Below, one piece after another: positions 18,183 through 28,500 of a DNA stretch of 64,000 nucleotides. The stretch comes from Paraburkholderia solisilvae (GTDB lineage: Bacteria; Pseudomonadota; Gammaproteobacteria; Burkholderiales; Burkholderiaceae). Location of the stretch: the NCBI RefSeq assembly GCF_902859875.1, contig NZ_CADIKF010000013.1, forward strand, positions 1 to 64,000. The letters are read 5' to 3'. Below the pieces are notes generated by a model. That model did not search any database. It saw nothing but the letters and a program-made list of their open reading frames with translations, and was not told the DNA's origin. Position 1 is the first letter of the stretch. Every line of letters begins with the position of its first letter. The position numbers were made by a program, and so were the translations under genes.

Positions 18183-19622
18183 ATGGAAGAAGCGAAACAC
18201 TTCATCGGCAATGAATGGTCCGCGCCGGCGGGCGGCGACACGTTCGCGGTGATCGATCCGTCGGACGGTCAGCCGTTCGCGCGTCTCGCGCGCGGCAACG
18301 CCGCCGATATCGACCAGGCGGTCGCCGCCGCGCGCCGCGCATTCGACGGCGCGTGGGGCGCCTTGAGCGCCGCCGAACGCGGCCGTCTGCTCTATCGCCT
18401 CGCGTTGCGGGTCGGCGCCTGCCACGAAGAGCTCGCGCAGCTCGAAGCGCGCGACACCGGCAAACCGCTGCGCCAGGCGCGCGCAGACGCCGCGGCCCTC
18501 GCCCGCTACTTCGAGTTCTACGCGGGCGCCGCCGACAAGCTGCACGGCGAAACGCTGCCGTACCAGTCCGGCTACACGGTGTTCACGATCCGCGAGCCGC
18601 ATGGCGTGACCGGCCACATCGTGCCGTGGAACTACCCAATGCAGATTTTCGGCCGCAGCGCGGGCGCGGCGCTCGCCGCCGGCAACGCGTGCGTCGTCAA
18701 GCCGGCCGAGGACGCGTGCCTGTCAGTGCTGCGCGTCGCCGGACTGGCGGCCGAGGCGGGTCTGCCCGCGGGCGCGCTGAATATCGTGACCGGCTATGGA
18801 CACGAGGCAGGAGCGGCACTCGCGCGGCATCCGGGCATCGACCACATCTCGTTTACCGGTTCGCCCGAAACCGGCAAGCTCGTCACGCAGATGGCCGCTG
18901 AAAACCATGTGCCGGTCACGCTCGAACTCGGCGGCAAGTCGCCGCAAATCGTGTTCGCCGATGCGGACTTCGACGCCGCGCTGCCGGCGCTCGTGTCCGC
19001 GATCGTGCAGAACGCAGGGCAAACATGCTCGGCCGGCAGCCGCGTGCTGATCGAGCGCGCCGCGTACGAACCGCTGCTCGACCGGCTCGCGAGCGCGTTC
19101 AGTGCGCTGCGCGTCGGACCGTCGCATGCGGATCCCGATTGCGGGCCGCTGATCAGCGCGAAGCAGCAGCAGCGCGTGTGGGACTTTCTGTCCGACGCGC
19201 AACACGACAACATCGCGATGGCGGCGCAAGGCCAGGTGATGCCCGAAGCACCGGAATCCGGCTTCTATCAGGCGCCGACGCTGCTGCGAGACGTGCCGCC
19301 GGGGCATCGGCTCGCGCGCGAGGAAGTGTTCGGCCCGGTGCTCGCCGCGCTGCCGTTCGCCGACGAGGACGACGCGCTGACGCTGGCGAACGGCACGCCA
19401 TATGGGCTCGTCGCGGGTGTCTGGACGCGCGATGGCGCACGGCAATTGCGCGTCGCGCGGCGGCTGCGATCGGGTCAGGTGTTTATCAACAACTATGGCG
19501 CGGGGGGCGGCGTCGAGTTGCCGTTCGGCGGCGTCAAGCATTCGGGGCACGGGCGCGAGAAGGGCTTCGAAGCGCTATATGGGTTCACTGTCCTGAAGAC
19601 GGTCGCGATCCGGCACGGTTGA
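18183..19622 (+). CDS. NAD(P)-dependent aldehyde dehydrogenase
   Basis: A 479-residue oxidoreductase of the ALDH superfamily, oxidising an aldehyde to its acid. Cofactor and active-site elements are present: VTGHIVPWNYPMQIFG, VVKPAEDACLSVLRV, the glycine motif FTGSPETGK, the general base Glu in TLELGGKSPQ and the nucleophile Cys in NAGQTCSAGSR. Further on is EEVFGPVLAALPF. Overall it resembles betaine/gamma-guanidinobutyraldehyde-type dehydrogenases, but the substrate is not deducible. The ATG at 18183 follows AAGGAGC. An SDR gene lies 81 bases downstream on the same strand, suggesting a two-enzyme alcohol/aldehyde catabolic unit. Confidence 0.92.
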   Translation: MEEAKHFIGNEWSAPAGGDTFAVIDPSDGQPFARLARGNAADIDQAVAAARRAFDGAWGALSAAERGRLLYRLALRVGACHEELAQLEARDTGKPLRQARADAAALARYFEFYAGAADKLHGETLPYQSGYTVFTIREPHGVTGHIVPWNYPMQIFGRSAGAALAAGNACVVKPAEDACLSVLRVAGLAAEAGLPAGALNIVTGYGHEAGAALARHPGIDHISFTGSPETGKLVTQMAAENHVPVTLELGGKSPQIVFADADFDAALPALVSAIVQNAGQTCSAGSRVLIERAAYEPLLDRLASAFSALRVGPSHADPDCGPLISAKQQQRVWDFLSDAQHDNIAMAAQGQVMPEAPESGFYQAPTLLRDVPPGHRLAREEVFGPVLAALPFADEDDALTLANGTPYGLVAGVWTRDGARQLRVARRLRSGQVFINNYGAGGGVELPFGGVKHSGHGREKGFEALYGFTVLKTVAIRHG

Positions 19623-19703
19623 GTGCGGGCAACCTGAGTGCGACAAACATAAGCAACACCGAACAGGCAACACCGCAGCACCACAAACAATATCGGAGAC
19701 ATC

Positions 19704-20462
19704 ATGCGGCTGACAGGCAAAACCGCCGTCGTCACGGGCGCGGGCTCGGGCTTCGGCGAAGGCATTGCAAAAACGTACGCGCGCGAAGGCGCGAATATCG
19801 TCGTCAACGATCTGAACGGCGCCGCCGCCGAACGTGTCGCCAGCGAAATCGCGCTCGCGGGCGGCAAGGCGATTGCGGTGACCGGCGACATCACACGCGG
19901 CGACGACTGGCGAACGCTGCGCGAAGCGGCGCTCGAAGACTTCGGCAGCGTGCAGATCGTCGTCAACAACGCGGGCACCACGCATCGCAACAAACCGGTG
20001 CTCGAAGTCAGCGAGAGCGAATTCGACCGCGTGTATGCGGTGAACGTCAAAGGCCTCTACTGGAGCGTGCGCGAGTTCGTTCCGTATTTCCGCGAGCGCG
20101 GCGGCGGCGTGTTTATCAATATCGCGTCGACCGCCGGTATCCGGCCGCGGCCCGGACTCGTCTGGTACAACGGCAGCAAGGGCGCGGTGATCGTCGCGAG
20201 CAAATCGCTCGCGGTCGAACTCGGCGCGGACCGCATCCGCGTGAATTGCGTGAACCCGGTGATCGGCGAGACCGCGCTGCTGCCCGAATTCATGGGCGTG
20301 GACGATACGCCGGAAAACCGCGCCCGATTTCTCGCGACCATTCCGCTTGGCCGGTTCTCGACCCCGCAGGATGTCGCAAACGCGTGCCTGTATCTCGCGT
20401 CCGACGAGGCGGCGTTCATCACCGGCGTGTGTCTCGAAGTGGACGGCGGACGCTGCGTTTAA
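19704..20462 (+). CDS. Short-chain dehydrogenase/reductase
   Basis: A 252-residue classical SDR. The cofactor motif TGAGSGFG lies near residue 11, NNAG near residue 89, and the catalytic Ser (INIASTAG), Tyr and Lys (YNGSKGAV) are in order. It ends with a FITGVCLEVDGGRCV segment typical of FabG/glucose-dehydrogenase-like members. Asp37 after the second strand (VVNDLNG) suggests NAD(H) preference. It follows the aldehyde dehydrogenase and is closed by a terminator 20 bases after the stop, so the two probably act on successive intermediates. Substrate unknown. Confidence 0.9.
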   Translation: MRLTGKTAVVTGAGSGFGEGIAKTYAREGANIVVNDLNGAAAERVASEIALAGGKAIAVTGDITRGDDWRTLREAALEDFGSVQIVVNNAGTTHRNKPVLEVSESEFDRVYAVNVKGLYWSVREFVPYFRERGGGVFINIASTAGIRPRPGLVWYNGSKGAVIVASKSLAVELGADRIRVNCVNPVIGETALLPEFMGVDDTPENRARFLATIPLGRFSTPQDVANACLYLASDEAAFITGVCLEVDGGRCV

Positions 20463-20481
20463 GGCGCGGTGCGTTGCGGCG

Positions 20482-20502
20482 CGCGGCATCGGCCGCGTTT
20501 TT
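20482..20502 (+). terminator. Intrinsic terminator after the SDR gene
   Basis: CGCGGC-ATCG-GCCGCG forms a 6-bp stem with a tetraloop, followed by five Ts, 20 bases after the SDR stop codon. Confidence 0.8.
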
Positions 20503-20624
20503 CGTTGCGCCGTTTTCCATACAAGAACGACGAGACATCATGGCCAGTCCGGCCAATCCGCTGCACCCACCCAGGCGGGTTGTTGGCCGTCAGCGTGCCG
20601 ACGTGGCTAGTGAGCCGATCGCGC

Positions 20625-20661
20625 AAAAAAGCCCGGCGGCCTCATCGAGGAACACCGGGCT
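20625..20661 (-). terminator. Intrinsic terminator of the hemC-hemDX-hemY operon
   Basis: On the minus strand AGCCCGG (20661-20655) pairs with CCGGGCT (20636-20630) and is followed by a run of six Ts (AAAAAA at 20625-20630 on the plus strand). It lies 35 bases beyond the hemY stop. Confidence 0.8.
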
Positions 20662-20695
20662 GTGCGAATGCGGATCGTGCCTGAAACGGCGCCGC

Positions 20696-21889
20696 TCACA
20701 CCACATTCATCGCGAGCGCGCTCTCGCGATAATGCTCGCTCGCCTTCGCCGCATCGCCCAACTGTTCGTGCAGGCGCGCGAGCGCGCGATGCGAACGGAT
20801 TTTCAGCGGCTCGTTGTCGGCCAGCTTCAGCGCGGCTTCGAGGAACGCCTGCGCCTTGCCCCACAGTTGCTGATGCAGACACAACCGGCCGAGCGTGAAC
20901 ATCAGATCGGCGTCGTCCGGACGCTCCTTCTGCCATCCTTCGGCCTTCTGGATCAGCGGCAGTGCATCGCCGCCGCCCGCGGTATCCGGATAACGGCGCA
21001 ACAGGCGCGCGTCCCAGTTCTGCGCGAGCCCCTCCTCGACGATCTTGCGCGCATCCTGCGGCCGGTTCAGCGTGACTAGCAGTTCCGCGGCGAGATCCGC
21101 AAGACGCGGCGAATGCCGCTCGGCGGGCGACAGCGAATTCCATAGCTCGAGCAGCGCGTCGGCATTGTGGCGCCGGTCGCGCAGCAGATTCTCCGCGGCC
21201 AGCTGGCGCAGCCGCACCGCGACCGCCGGATGAATCGCCTCGCGCTTTTCCAGCGTCTTCACGAGCTTCAGCACTTCGCCCCAGTTCTTCAACTGCTGCT
21301 GCGCGCGCAGCGCGATCTGCTGCGCGTGAATGCGCCGGCCGCCCTGCGATTGAATCTCGAGCAGCGCCGCAAGCGCGCCGTCCGCGTCGCGGCCGTCCGC
21401 GCGCATATCGGCGGTCGCCATCAGGCGCGCGTCCTGCCAGTCGGGCGCATCGATCTTCGCGAGCCATTCGTCGCGGCGCGCATATTCGTGCATCCGATGC
21501 GCGGCGTTGGCCGCGATCAGCCCGGCCGCGCCGCGGTTCGCGTCATGCGCGAGCGAATCGCGCGCCGCTTTCTCGGCACGCGAAAAACGCCCCGCGTACA
21601 GGTTGCCGATCGCATCGCGCAGCGCCGCTTGCGCCTTCACGACGCGCGAGCGCGCGCGATACGCGGCGACGCGCTGCGGCATGCGCCAGATATTGCGGAT
21701 GATGCGCGTTGCCGCATAGAGCACGATAAACACGACCACCAGCGCGACGATAAACAGATTCAGCGAGATATCGACGCGATACGGCGGATAGACGAGCAGC
21801 ACCTGCCCGGTGTCGAAGCGCCCGGCAAGCGCGAACACGACCGCGATCACGAACAGCAAGGCGAGCCACAGCAGTCCTCGAATCGCCAT
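20696..21889 (-). CDS. hemY: HemY-type tetratricopeptide membrane protein of heme biosynthesis
   Basis: A 397-residue inner-membrane protein co-occurring with hemD/hemX in proteobacteria. Two membrane helices occupy residues about 4-22 (GLLWLALLFVIAVVFALAG) and 41-62 (LNLFIVALVVVFIVLYAA), followed by WRMPQRVAAYRARSR, a HemY_N signature. TPR-like helix pairs make up the rest. The exact role is unresolved, and this is not the protoporphyrinogen oxidase also called HemY in Bacillus. The ATG at 21889 lies two bases after the hemDX stop, with GGAG positioned upstream; a TTG six bases earlier is an alternative. Last gene of the operon. Confidence 0.9.
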   Translation of the reverse strand: MAIRGLLWLALLFVIAVVFALAGRFDTGQVLLVYPPYRVDISLNLFIVALVVVFIVLYAATRIIRNIWRMPQRVAAYRARSRVVKAQAALRDAIGNLYAGRFSRAEKAARDSLAHDANRGAAGLIAANAAHRMHEYARRDEWLAKIDAPDWQDARLMATADMRADGRDADGALAALLEIQSQGGRRIHAQQIALRAQQQLKNWGEVLKLVKTLEKREAIHPAVAVRLRQLAAENLLRDRRHNADALLELWNSLSPAERHSPRLADLAAELLVTLNRPQDARKIVEEGLAQNWDARLLRRYPDTAGGGDALPLIQKAEGWQKERPDDADLMFTLGRLCLHQQLWGKAQAFLEAALKLADNEPLKIRSHRALARLHEQLGDAAKASEHYRESALAMNVV

Positions 21890-21891
21890 CG

Positions 21892-24021
21892 TCAACTCCG
21901 GCTACGGTATTGATGCACGGCTTGCAGGCTCGTGTCGAGGTTCGGCACCTCGACCGCGCCCGATGCGTTGTCGACGTCCTTCACGAGGTCGCGCACGGTC
22001 TGCGTGTTCTTCGACGACGCGTCGAAGTAATGCGCGAGCGCCGCATCGGCGGCGCGCAGATCCGAGCGCAGCGTCGTCTGGTTGCGCGCGAGCAGCGCGA
22101 GGCGCGCAGACAGGAGGCGCAGCTTCAGGTTCTCGCGCAGGAAGTAGCCCTGGTCGGGCGCGACCATCATCGCGTCCGCATTGTCGACGCGGCGCACCTG
22201 CACGAGGCTCGCGAGCTGCTGACCGATGCCGGATACGAAGCCCTGCCACCACACCCTCCAGCGCGGCTCGCCGGTTGCGGCCGCAACCTTTTCGGCGTCG
22301 GCCGGCGTGGACGCGTGCGGCGTCGCATGCGCGATCGGCGCCTCGCCGGCAAGCGGCAGGCTGTCGACCATTTCGATCGCGTTGTCGAGCTTGATCGCCA
22401 GGCCGCTCAGATCGGTGGACGGCGCGGCCTTCAGCTTGTCGATGTCCTGACCGATCGCCTTGCGCACCGCGAGCGCCTGCGGGCTATCCGATGCGGCAAG
22501 GCGCGTATCGGCGCTCTGCAGCGCGAAGAGGGCCAGTTGCGTGTTGCCGGTGAGCTGCAGCTGCTCGCTCGCGCTCGACAGCATCTGGCCGACTTCGGCC
22601 ATCGTCCAGTCGTCGCGATTGCGCGCGAGATCCGCGTATTGCTGTTGCAGCGCCTGCTGCGCGTTCTGCGCGTCCGCCAGCTTGCCTTCGAGCTGCGACA
22701 TCTGCGTATCGACCGCGCGCACGGTGGCGAGCGCCTGGTCGCTCTTCACGCGCAGTTCGGCGGTTTGCGCGTCGTTGATCTGCTGGCGCTTCGTCAATTC
22801 CTGATCGAGGCGGATCAGCTTGCGGTTCAGCGCAAGCCCGCCGGCCACCGCGGCGCACAGCACCACGACGATAACGAACCACAGCAATCCGGTCCCGCCG
22901 CGGCGACGCGGCTGCTGCGCCTCATAGGGCGTGAACGGCTGGTTCGGCGGCAGCGTCGGAGCGGCCGCCGGCGGCGAGGAAGAGTTCGTGGATGCGTTCG
23001 AATCAGTCATTCGTTGTTGAGCCGGGTTGGTCTGAACCGGTTGATCGGTGGGCGCGACGGCGGACAGCAACGCGCGGGCGATTCGCTCATCGCCCGCGCC
23101 GGACACCGTAATGCTATCAAAACCCAATCCCCGCGCGGTTTCCGCGATACGAGGATGCGGCGCGACGAACGGCGTGCGCTTCAATTGCGCGAGCTCGCCG
23201 GCGGTCAGATGATCGCGCGCAAGTTCGCTCAGATTGCGCACGCCCTCGGAGCTCGTGACGAGCCATACGTGCGGGTTGGCGTGCGCTCCGCCCGCGAGCA
23301 GCGTATGAATGCGTTCCCATGTGTCGACCGACGGCTCCGGCACGATGCGCCGGTACGCGGCGACCGCATCGACTTCGGCGCCCGCTTCGCGCAGGCGCTC
23401 CGCGAGCCATTCGCGGCCGCCGTCGCCGCGCACGATCAGCACGCGCTTGCCGTCGAGCGCATTCACGCCGAGCGTGGCTTCGAGCGCCGCATAGAGCCCT
23501 TCGGAATCGAAGCGCGCGCTGCCGTCGCCGTTGCCGTCGCTGGCGTCGCCGCTCTGCGTCGCCGGGCTGATCACCTGGTACGCGGGCGCCGCGACGCCGT
23601 GCCGCGCCAGCGCCGCGACACTGCCCGGACCGACTACGCCGACCGGCAGCGCATGCGGCCAGATCGACTTGAAGCGCGCAAACGCGTAGTCGATCGCGTT
23701 CGGCGACACGAACACGACCCATGCATAGTTCGCGAGCGCGGCCAACGCGGCGGTGAGCGGGCCATCGTCGGCCACGGGCGCGATGTCGATCAACGGGAAG
23801 TCGACGGTGGCCACGCCGGCTGCCTCAAGTTGCGCGGCCAAGGCCGCCGACTGGCCGGCCGGCCGCGTCAGCACCACGGTCGGATGGCGCGCGGTCCTGG
23901 TATCTCGAGCCGCGCGGCGGTCGTCGCGTTCAGGCGCCGCGCGTTGCGCGCCGCTTGCGCCGCCGCTTGCGCCGCCGGTGAACGACGCGTCGGGACGATG
24001 GTCGTGCGCGCCCGCCGCCAT
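21892..24021 (-). CDS. hemDX: Fused uroporphyrinogen-III synthase / HemX
   Basis: A 709-residue fusion. Residues about 45-330 form a HemD domain, which closes hydroxymethylbilane to uroporphyrinogen III; recognisable parts are VVLTRPAGQSAALAAQLEAAG, the VFVSPNAIDYAF region and LVTSSEGVRNL. The C-terminal half is HemX: a Pro-rich linker, one membrane helix (GLLWFVIVVVLCAAVAGGLAL), a coiled coil (QQINDAQTAEL through QQALQQQYADL) and a periplasmic domain with PDQGYFLRENLKLRLL. Fusion of the two is common in Burkholderia and relatives and ties the enzyme to the membrane. MAAGAHDHRP at 24021 follows GGAGG. The first 45 residues are low-complexity. Confidence 0.92.
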   Translation of the reverse strand: MAAGAHDHRPDASFTGGASGGASGAQRAAPERDDRRAARDTRTARHPTVVLTRPAGQSAALAAQLEAAGVATVDFPLIDIAPVADDGPLTAALAALANYAWVVFVSPNAIDYAFARFKSIWPHALPVGVVGPGSVAALARHGVAAPAYQVISPATQSGDASDGNGDGSARFDSEGLYAALEATLGVNALDGKRVLIVRGDGGREWLAERLREAGAEVDAVAAYRRIVPEPSVDTWERIHTLLAGGAHANPHVWLVTSSEGVRNLSELARDHLTAGELAQLKRTPFVAPHPRIAETARGLGFDSITVSGAGDERIARALLSAVAPTDQPVQTNPAQQRMTDSNASTNSSSPPAAAPTLPPNQPFTPYEAQQPRRRGGTGLLWFVIVVVLCAAVAGGLALNRKLIRLDQELTKRQQINDAQTAELRVKSDQALATVRAVDTQMSQLEGKLADAQNAQQALQQQYADLARNRDDWTMAEVGQMLSSASEQLQLTGNTQLALFALQSADTRLAASDSPQALAVRKAIGQDIDKLKAAPSTDLSGLAIKLDNAIEMVDSLPLAGEAPIAHATPHASTPADAEKVAAATGEPRWRVWWQGFVSGIGQQLASLVQVRRVDNADAMMVAPDQGYFLRENLKLRLLSARLALLARNQTTLRSDLRAADAALAHYFDASSKNTQTVRDLVKDVDNASGAVEVPNLDTSLQAVHQYRSRS

Positions 24022-24043
24022 TACGCGTCCTCCGTGCCCGGAC

Positions 24044-24211
24044 CGCACCTTGCGCGTCCGTTCGCAGGTCCGCCTGTGCGTCCTCTTGCAGGCCTACTTA
24101 CACATCCGCATGAACGCCTGCTTGAGCGTCCCATCGCAGGTTCGATTGCGCAGCCCATCGACCGTCCGGTTGGGCGTCCGGTTGGGCGTCCCATTGCGCG
24201 TTCCACTATGC
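24044..24211. repeat. Array of about fourteen 12-bp degenerate repeats between hemC and hemDX
   Basis: The gap between the two hem genes can be cut into consecutive 12-base units without slippage: GTCCGTTCGCAG (24056), GTCCGCCTGTGC (24068), GTCCTCTTGCAG (24080), and on through GTCCCATCGCAG (24128), two identical GTCCGGTTGGGC (24164, 24176), GTCCCATTGCGC (24188) and GTTCCACTATGC (24200), which runs into the hemC stop. The loose consensus is GTCC followed by four variable bases and a TGCGC-like end. It lies inside an operon, so it is transcribed. No gene is credible within it. Confidence 0.8.
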
Positions 24212-25189
24212 GCCGCTCGCGGAACCGTCCGCGGCAATCAGCGCCTGGACGATCTCGAGTGCGCCCTGGCTTTCGAGCTGGCTCGCCACCTCGCGGCCCA
24301 GTTCGATCGCGCGCTCGACTGTCGGCGCCGGCGATGAGCCTTGCGCATGCAGCACGCGCCGGCCATCCGGCGTCGCGACGAGCGCGCGCATATGCAGCGC
24401 GCCGTCGTGCCAGGTCGCATATGCGGCGAGCGGCACCTGGCAGCTGCCGCCCAGGGCGCGCGACACCGCCCGCTCCGCTTCGACCGCCGCCGCCGTATGC
24501 GCGTGATGCAGCGGCGCAAGCCATTGCGCGAGCTCGGTGCGATCCGCGCGAATCTCGATGCCGAGCGCGCCCTGCCCCGCGGCCGGCAGACTGTCGGCCG
24601 GATCGAGCAGCGCGCGGATGCGCTCGCCCAGACCCAGCCGCTTCAACCCCGCGGCCGCGAGAATGATCGCCGCGTAGTCGCCGCGGTCGAGCTTCGCGAG
24701 CCGCGTATCGAGATTGCCGCGCAACGGCTTCACGACGAGTTCCGGATAACGCGCGCGCAAACTGGCCTCGCGCCGCAGGCTCGAGGTGCCGACCACGCTG
24801 CCCGGCGGCAGCGCCGACAGGGTGTCGAAGTGGTTCGACACGAACGCATCGCGCGCGTCCTCGCGCTCGAGGATCGCGCTCAACGCGAAGCCCGGCGGCA
24901 ATTCCATCGGCACGTCTTTCAGCGAATGCACGGCGAGGTCCGCGCGGCCGTCGGCGAGCGCGTTCTCGAGTTCCTTCACGAACAGGCCCTTGCCGCCGAC
25001 CTTCGACAGCGTGCGGTCGAGAATCTGATCGCCGCGCGTCGTCATGCCGAGAATTTTGACGTCGCAGGATGGATATAATTTGTGCAACGCACACCGCACA
25101 TGCTCGGCCTGCCACATCGCGAGGCGGCTTTCACGCGAGGCGATCACGAGCGTGCGAGGAGGTGTCGCTGAGAGCGTCTCGGAATTCAT
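24206..25189 (-). CDS. hemC: Porphobilinogen deaminase (hydroxymethylbilane synthase)
   Basis: A 327-residue enzyme that polymerises four porphobilinogen units to hydroxymethylbilane. Family motifs are intact: [17 protein letters not shown] at the start, [46 protein letters not shown], and the dipyrromethane-attachment Cys in [15 protein letters not shown]. The start [13 protein letters not shown] at 25189 agrees with family length; the frame remains open upstream to 25459 but reads as a shadow. It is the first gene of hemC-hemDX-hemY and is divergent from ppc. Confidence 0.95.
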   Translation of the reverse strand: MNSETLSATPPRTLVIASRESRLAMWQAEHVRCALHKLYPSCDVKILGMTTRGDQILDRTLSKVGGKGLFVKELENALADGRADLAVHSLKDVPMELPPGFALSAILEREDARDAFVSNHFDTLSALPPGSVVGTSSLRREASLRARYPELVVKPLRGNLDTRLAKLDRGDYAAIILAAAGLKRLGLGERIRALLDPADSLPAAGQGALGIEIRADRTELAQWLAPLHHAHTAAAVEAERAVSRALGGSCQVPLAAYATWHDGALHMRALVATPDGRRVLHAQGSSPAPTVERAIELGREVASQLESQGALEIVQALIAADGSASGA

Positions 25190-25567
25190 TGCTGAAGCGT
25201 CGAAAAGTAGAATGCGGGTGACATGCGATGAATGACGGGCATCGATAACAAACAATGTTAGCACGCGCTTCACGGTCCGCCGTCCGGGCCGCGCAGCGCG
25301 GCAAAGCGCATCACAACACGGAGGAGACGGCGCGCCGGCGCCCCACTGGCGACGCATCGAACAACATGAACCACGCAGCACACGCGATACCCGTGCACGG
25401 TCGTTCGCGCGCCCATCCGCAGCCTGCGCGATGATGCGGTGCGATGCGGCGCGCGGCAACGGGTGCGCGCCACCGCGCGGGAGCGGCCCCGATCGCGCGC
25501 GAGGCCCTGCAGGACACGCAGTTGCAATCCCTCTCTCTTAGACCCTGGCTTTCCAAGGAAACCCATC
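25190..25567. other. Divergent promoter region of hemC and ppc
   Basis: Around 380 bases with no gene that I can support. A locally AT-rich patch (CGATAACAAACAATGTTAGC, 25241-25260) is the most promoter-like part and could drive hemC leftward. No clear operator, repeat or hairpin is visible. Confidence 0.35.
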
Positions 25568-28500
25568 GTGACGTCTTCCGGATCGGCGCGCACCGCGCGC
25601 CGCAACACTGCATCGTTCGAACGCGGCGTGGATAGCGCCGTCAGCGCTAACGCACCCACCGCCGTCACCGCGGCGCCGGCCGCTCAGACTGCAGCGAGCA
25701 GCGGCGAGCCCAGCGCCGGCCGCACCACGCGGACCACCCAGGCCGCCCGCATCGAGAAGGCCGATCTGGCCGCGAGGCCCGTCAAGGCCCCGAAAAACGC
25801 CAGGACCGCCACGACCGCCAAAGCCGGCACGTCGGTCCAGGCGGGTCAGTCAGGCAAGGAAGCGCGCAAAACGGGCAAGACCCCGTCGAGCAACGCGCAC
25901 GCCGGCAGCACGCACAAAGGCAAGCACGGCAAGGCAGCCGTCAACGGCAGCGCCGGCGCGGCACCGCTTGCCGATAGCCGCCGCGCGAAAACGGGGCGCG
26001 CCGCACGCGTCGGCACGCTCGACGTCGCGGCCTCCGGTGCGCTCGCCACGGCCACCGCCTCCGCGAGCGCTGCAGCCAAAGACGGCCGCACGCGCGAAGA
26101 CAAGGACCAGCCGCTGTTCGAAGACATCCGCTATCTCGGCCGCCTGCTCGGCGACGTGGTGCGCGAGCAGGAAGGCGATGCGGTATTCGACGTCGTCGAA
26201 ACGATCCGCCAGACCGCGGTGCGCTTTCGCCGCGAGGATGACAGCGCAGCCGCGCAGACGCTCGACAAGAAGCTGCGCGCGCTGAACCCCGCGCAGACGG
26301 TGAGCGTGGTGCGCGCATTCAGCTTCTTCTCGCATCTCGCGAACATCGCGGAAGACCGCCACCACAACCGGCGGCGGCGCATCCATGAGCTGGCCGGCTC
26401 GTCGCCGCAGCCGGGCACGGTCGCGCATGCGCTCGAGCGCCTCGACAAGGTGGGCGCCGCGCCGACGCCGGTGCTGCAGCAGTTTTTCGACGACGCGCTG
26501 ATCGTGCCGGTGCTCACCGCGCACCCGACCGAAGTGCAGCGCAAGAGCATTCTCGATGCGCAGCACGATATCGCGCGGCTGCTCGCCGAGCGCGACCAGC
26601 CGCTGACCGCGCGCGAGCGCGCGCAAAACGACGCGCTGCTGCGCGCGCGCGTCACGTCGCTGTGGCAAACGCGGATGCTGCGCGACTCGCGGCTCACGGT
26701 GGCCGACGAAATCGAAAACGCGCTGTCGTATTACCGCGCGACGTTTCTCGCCGAAATTCCCGCGCTCTATGCGGACATCGAAGCGGCGCTCGCCGAGCAT
26801 GGCCTCGCATCGCGCCTGCCGCCGTTTTTCCAGATGGGCAGCTGGATCGGCGGCGACCGCGACGGCAATCCGAACGTGACCGCCGAGACGCTCGAACTCG
26901 CGATCGCGCAGCAGGCCGCGGTGATCTTCGAGCACTACCTCGACGAGATCCACCAGCTCGGCGCCGAGCTCGCGGTGTCGTACCTGCTTGCCGGCAGCAG
27001 CGAGGCGCTCAAGGCGCTCGCCGACGCGTCGCCGGACCGCTCGCCGCACCGCGTCGACGAGCCGTACCGGCGCGCGCTGATCGGCGTCTACGCGCGGATG
27101 GCCGCGACCGCGCGCGAGCGTCTCGGCGACGGCGTGATCGCAACGCGACCCGCCGCGAACCGCGACGCGCAGCCGTACGCGGATGCCGACGAATTCGTGC
27201 GCGATCTGGACGTGCTGATCGAATCGCTGGCGCAGCACCATGGCGAATCGCTGGCGACGCCACGCCTGTCGCCGCTCGTGCGCGCGGCCGAAGTGTTCGG
27301 CTTCCATCTGGCGTCGATCGACCTGCGCCAGAGCTCCGACGTGCACGAAGCGGTGATCGCCGAACTGCTGCGTCGCGCGGGCGTCGTCGACGACTACGCG
27401 GCGCTGCCCGAAGCCGACAAGCTGCAGGTGCTGCTCGCGGAACTCGCACAGCCGCGCCTGTTGCGCTCGCCGTACGTCGAGTATTCGGATCTCGTGAAAA
27501 GCGAGCTCGGCGTACTCGAAGCGGCGCGCGTCACGCGCGAGAAGTTCGGCATGCGCGCGGTGCGCAACTACATCATCTCGCACACCGAGACGGTCAGCGA
27601 CCTCGTCGAGGTGATGCTGCTGCAGAAGGAAACCGGGCTGCTGCAAGGACTGCTCGGCGCCGCGCACTATCCGGCGCGTGCGGGCCTGATGGTGATTCCG
27701 CTATTCGAGACGATCCCCGACCTGCGCAACGCGTCGCACATCATGCGCGACCTGATGGCGCTGCCGGGCATCGAGGCGATCATCGAGCATCAGGGCAACG
27801 AGCAGGAAGTGATGCTCGGCTACTCGGACAGCAACAAGGACGGCGGCTTCCTCACATCGAACTGGGAGCTGTACCGCGCGGAGCTCGCGCTGGTGTCGCT
27901 CTTCAACGAACGCGGCGTCACGCTGCGGCTCTTTCACGGCCGCGGCGGCACGGTCGGCCGCGGCGGCGGCCCGACCTATCAGGCGATCCTGTCGCAGCCG
28001 CCTGGCACCGTCGACGGGCAGATCCGGCTCACCGAGCAGGGCGAAGTGATCGCGAGCAAGTTCGGCAATCCGGAAATCGGCCGGCGCAACCTCGAGACGG
28101 TGGTCGCGGCGACGCTCGAAGCGTCGCTCGCGCCGCACGGCCATACGCCCGCGCAGTTGCCAGGCCCGTTGCCCGCGCAACTGCCGGTGTTCGAGGAGAC
28201 CATGCAAAACCTGTCGGACGCGGCGATGCAAGCGTATCGTGCGCTCGTCTACGAGACGCCCGGCTTCGTCAGCTACTTCTTCGCGTCGACGCCGATTACC
28301 GAAATCGCCGAGCTCAACATCGGCAGCCGCCCCGCGTCGCGCAAGCTGCAGGACCCGAAAAACCGCAAGATCGAAGACCTGCGCGCGATTCCATGGGGCT
28401 TTTCGTGGGGTCAATGCCGCTTGCTGCTGACCGGCTGGTATGGGTTCGGCAGCGCGATCGGCGGCTGGCTCGACGCGTCGGCCAACGACGCCGAACGCAC

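Noticed and set aside
21910..24666. A 918-codon rightward frame antisense to hemDX and hemC
   Set aside because: It spans two genes and the intergenic repeat array, and its product is an Arg-rich shadow.
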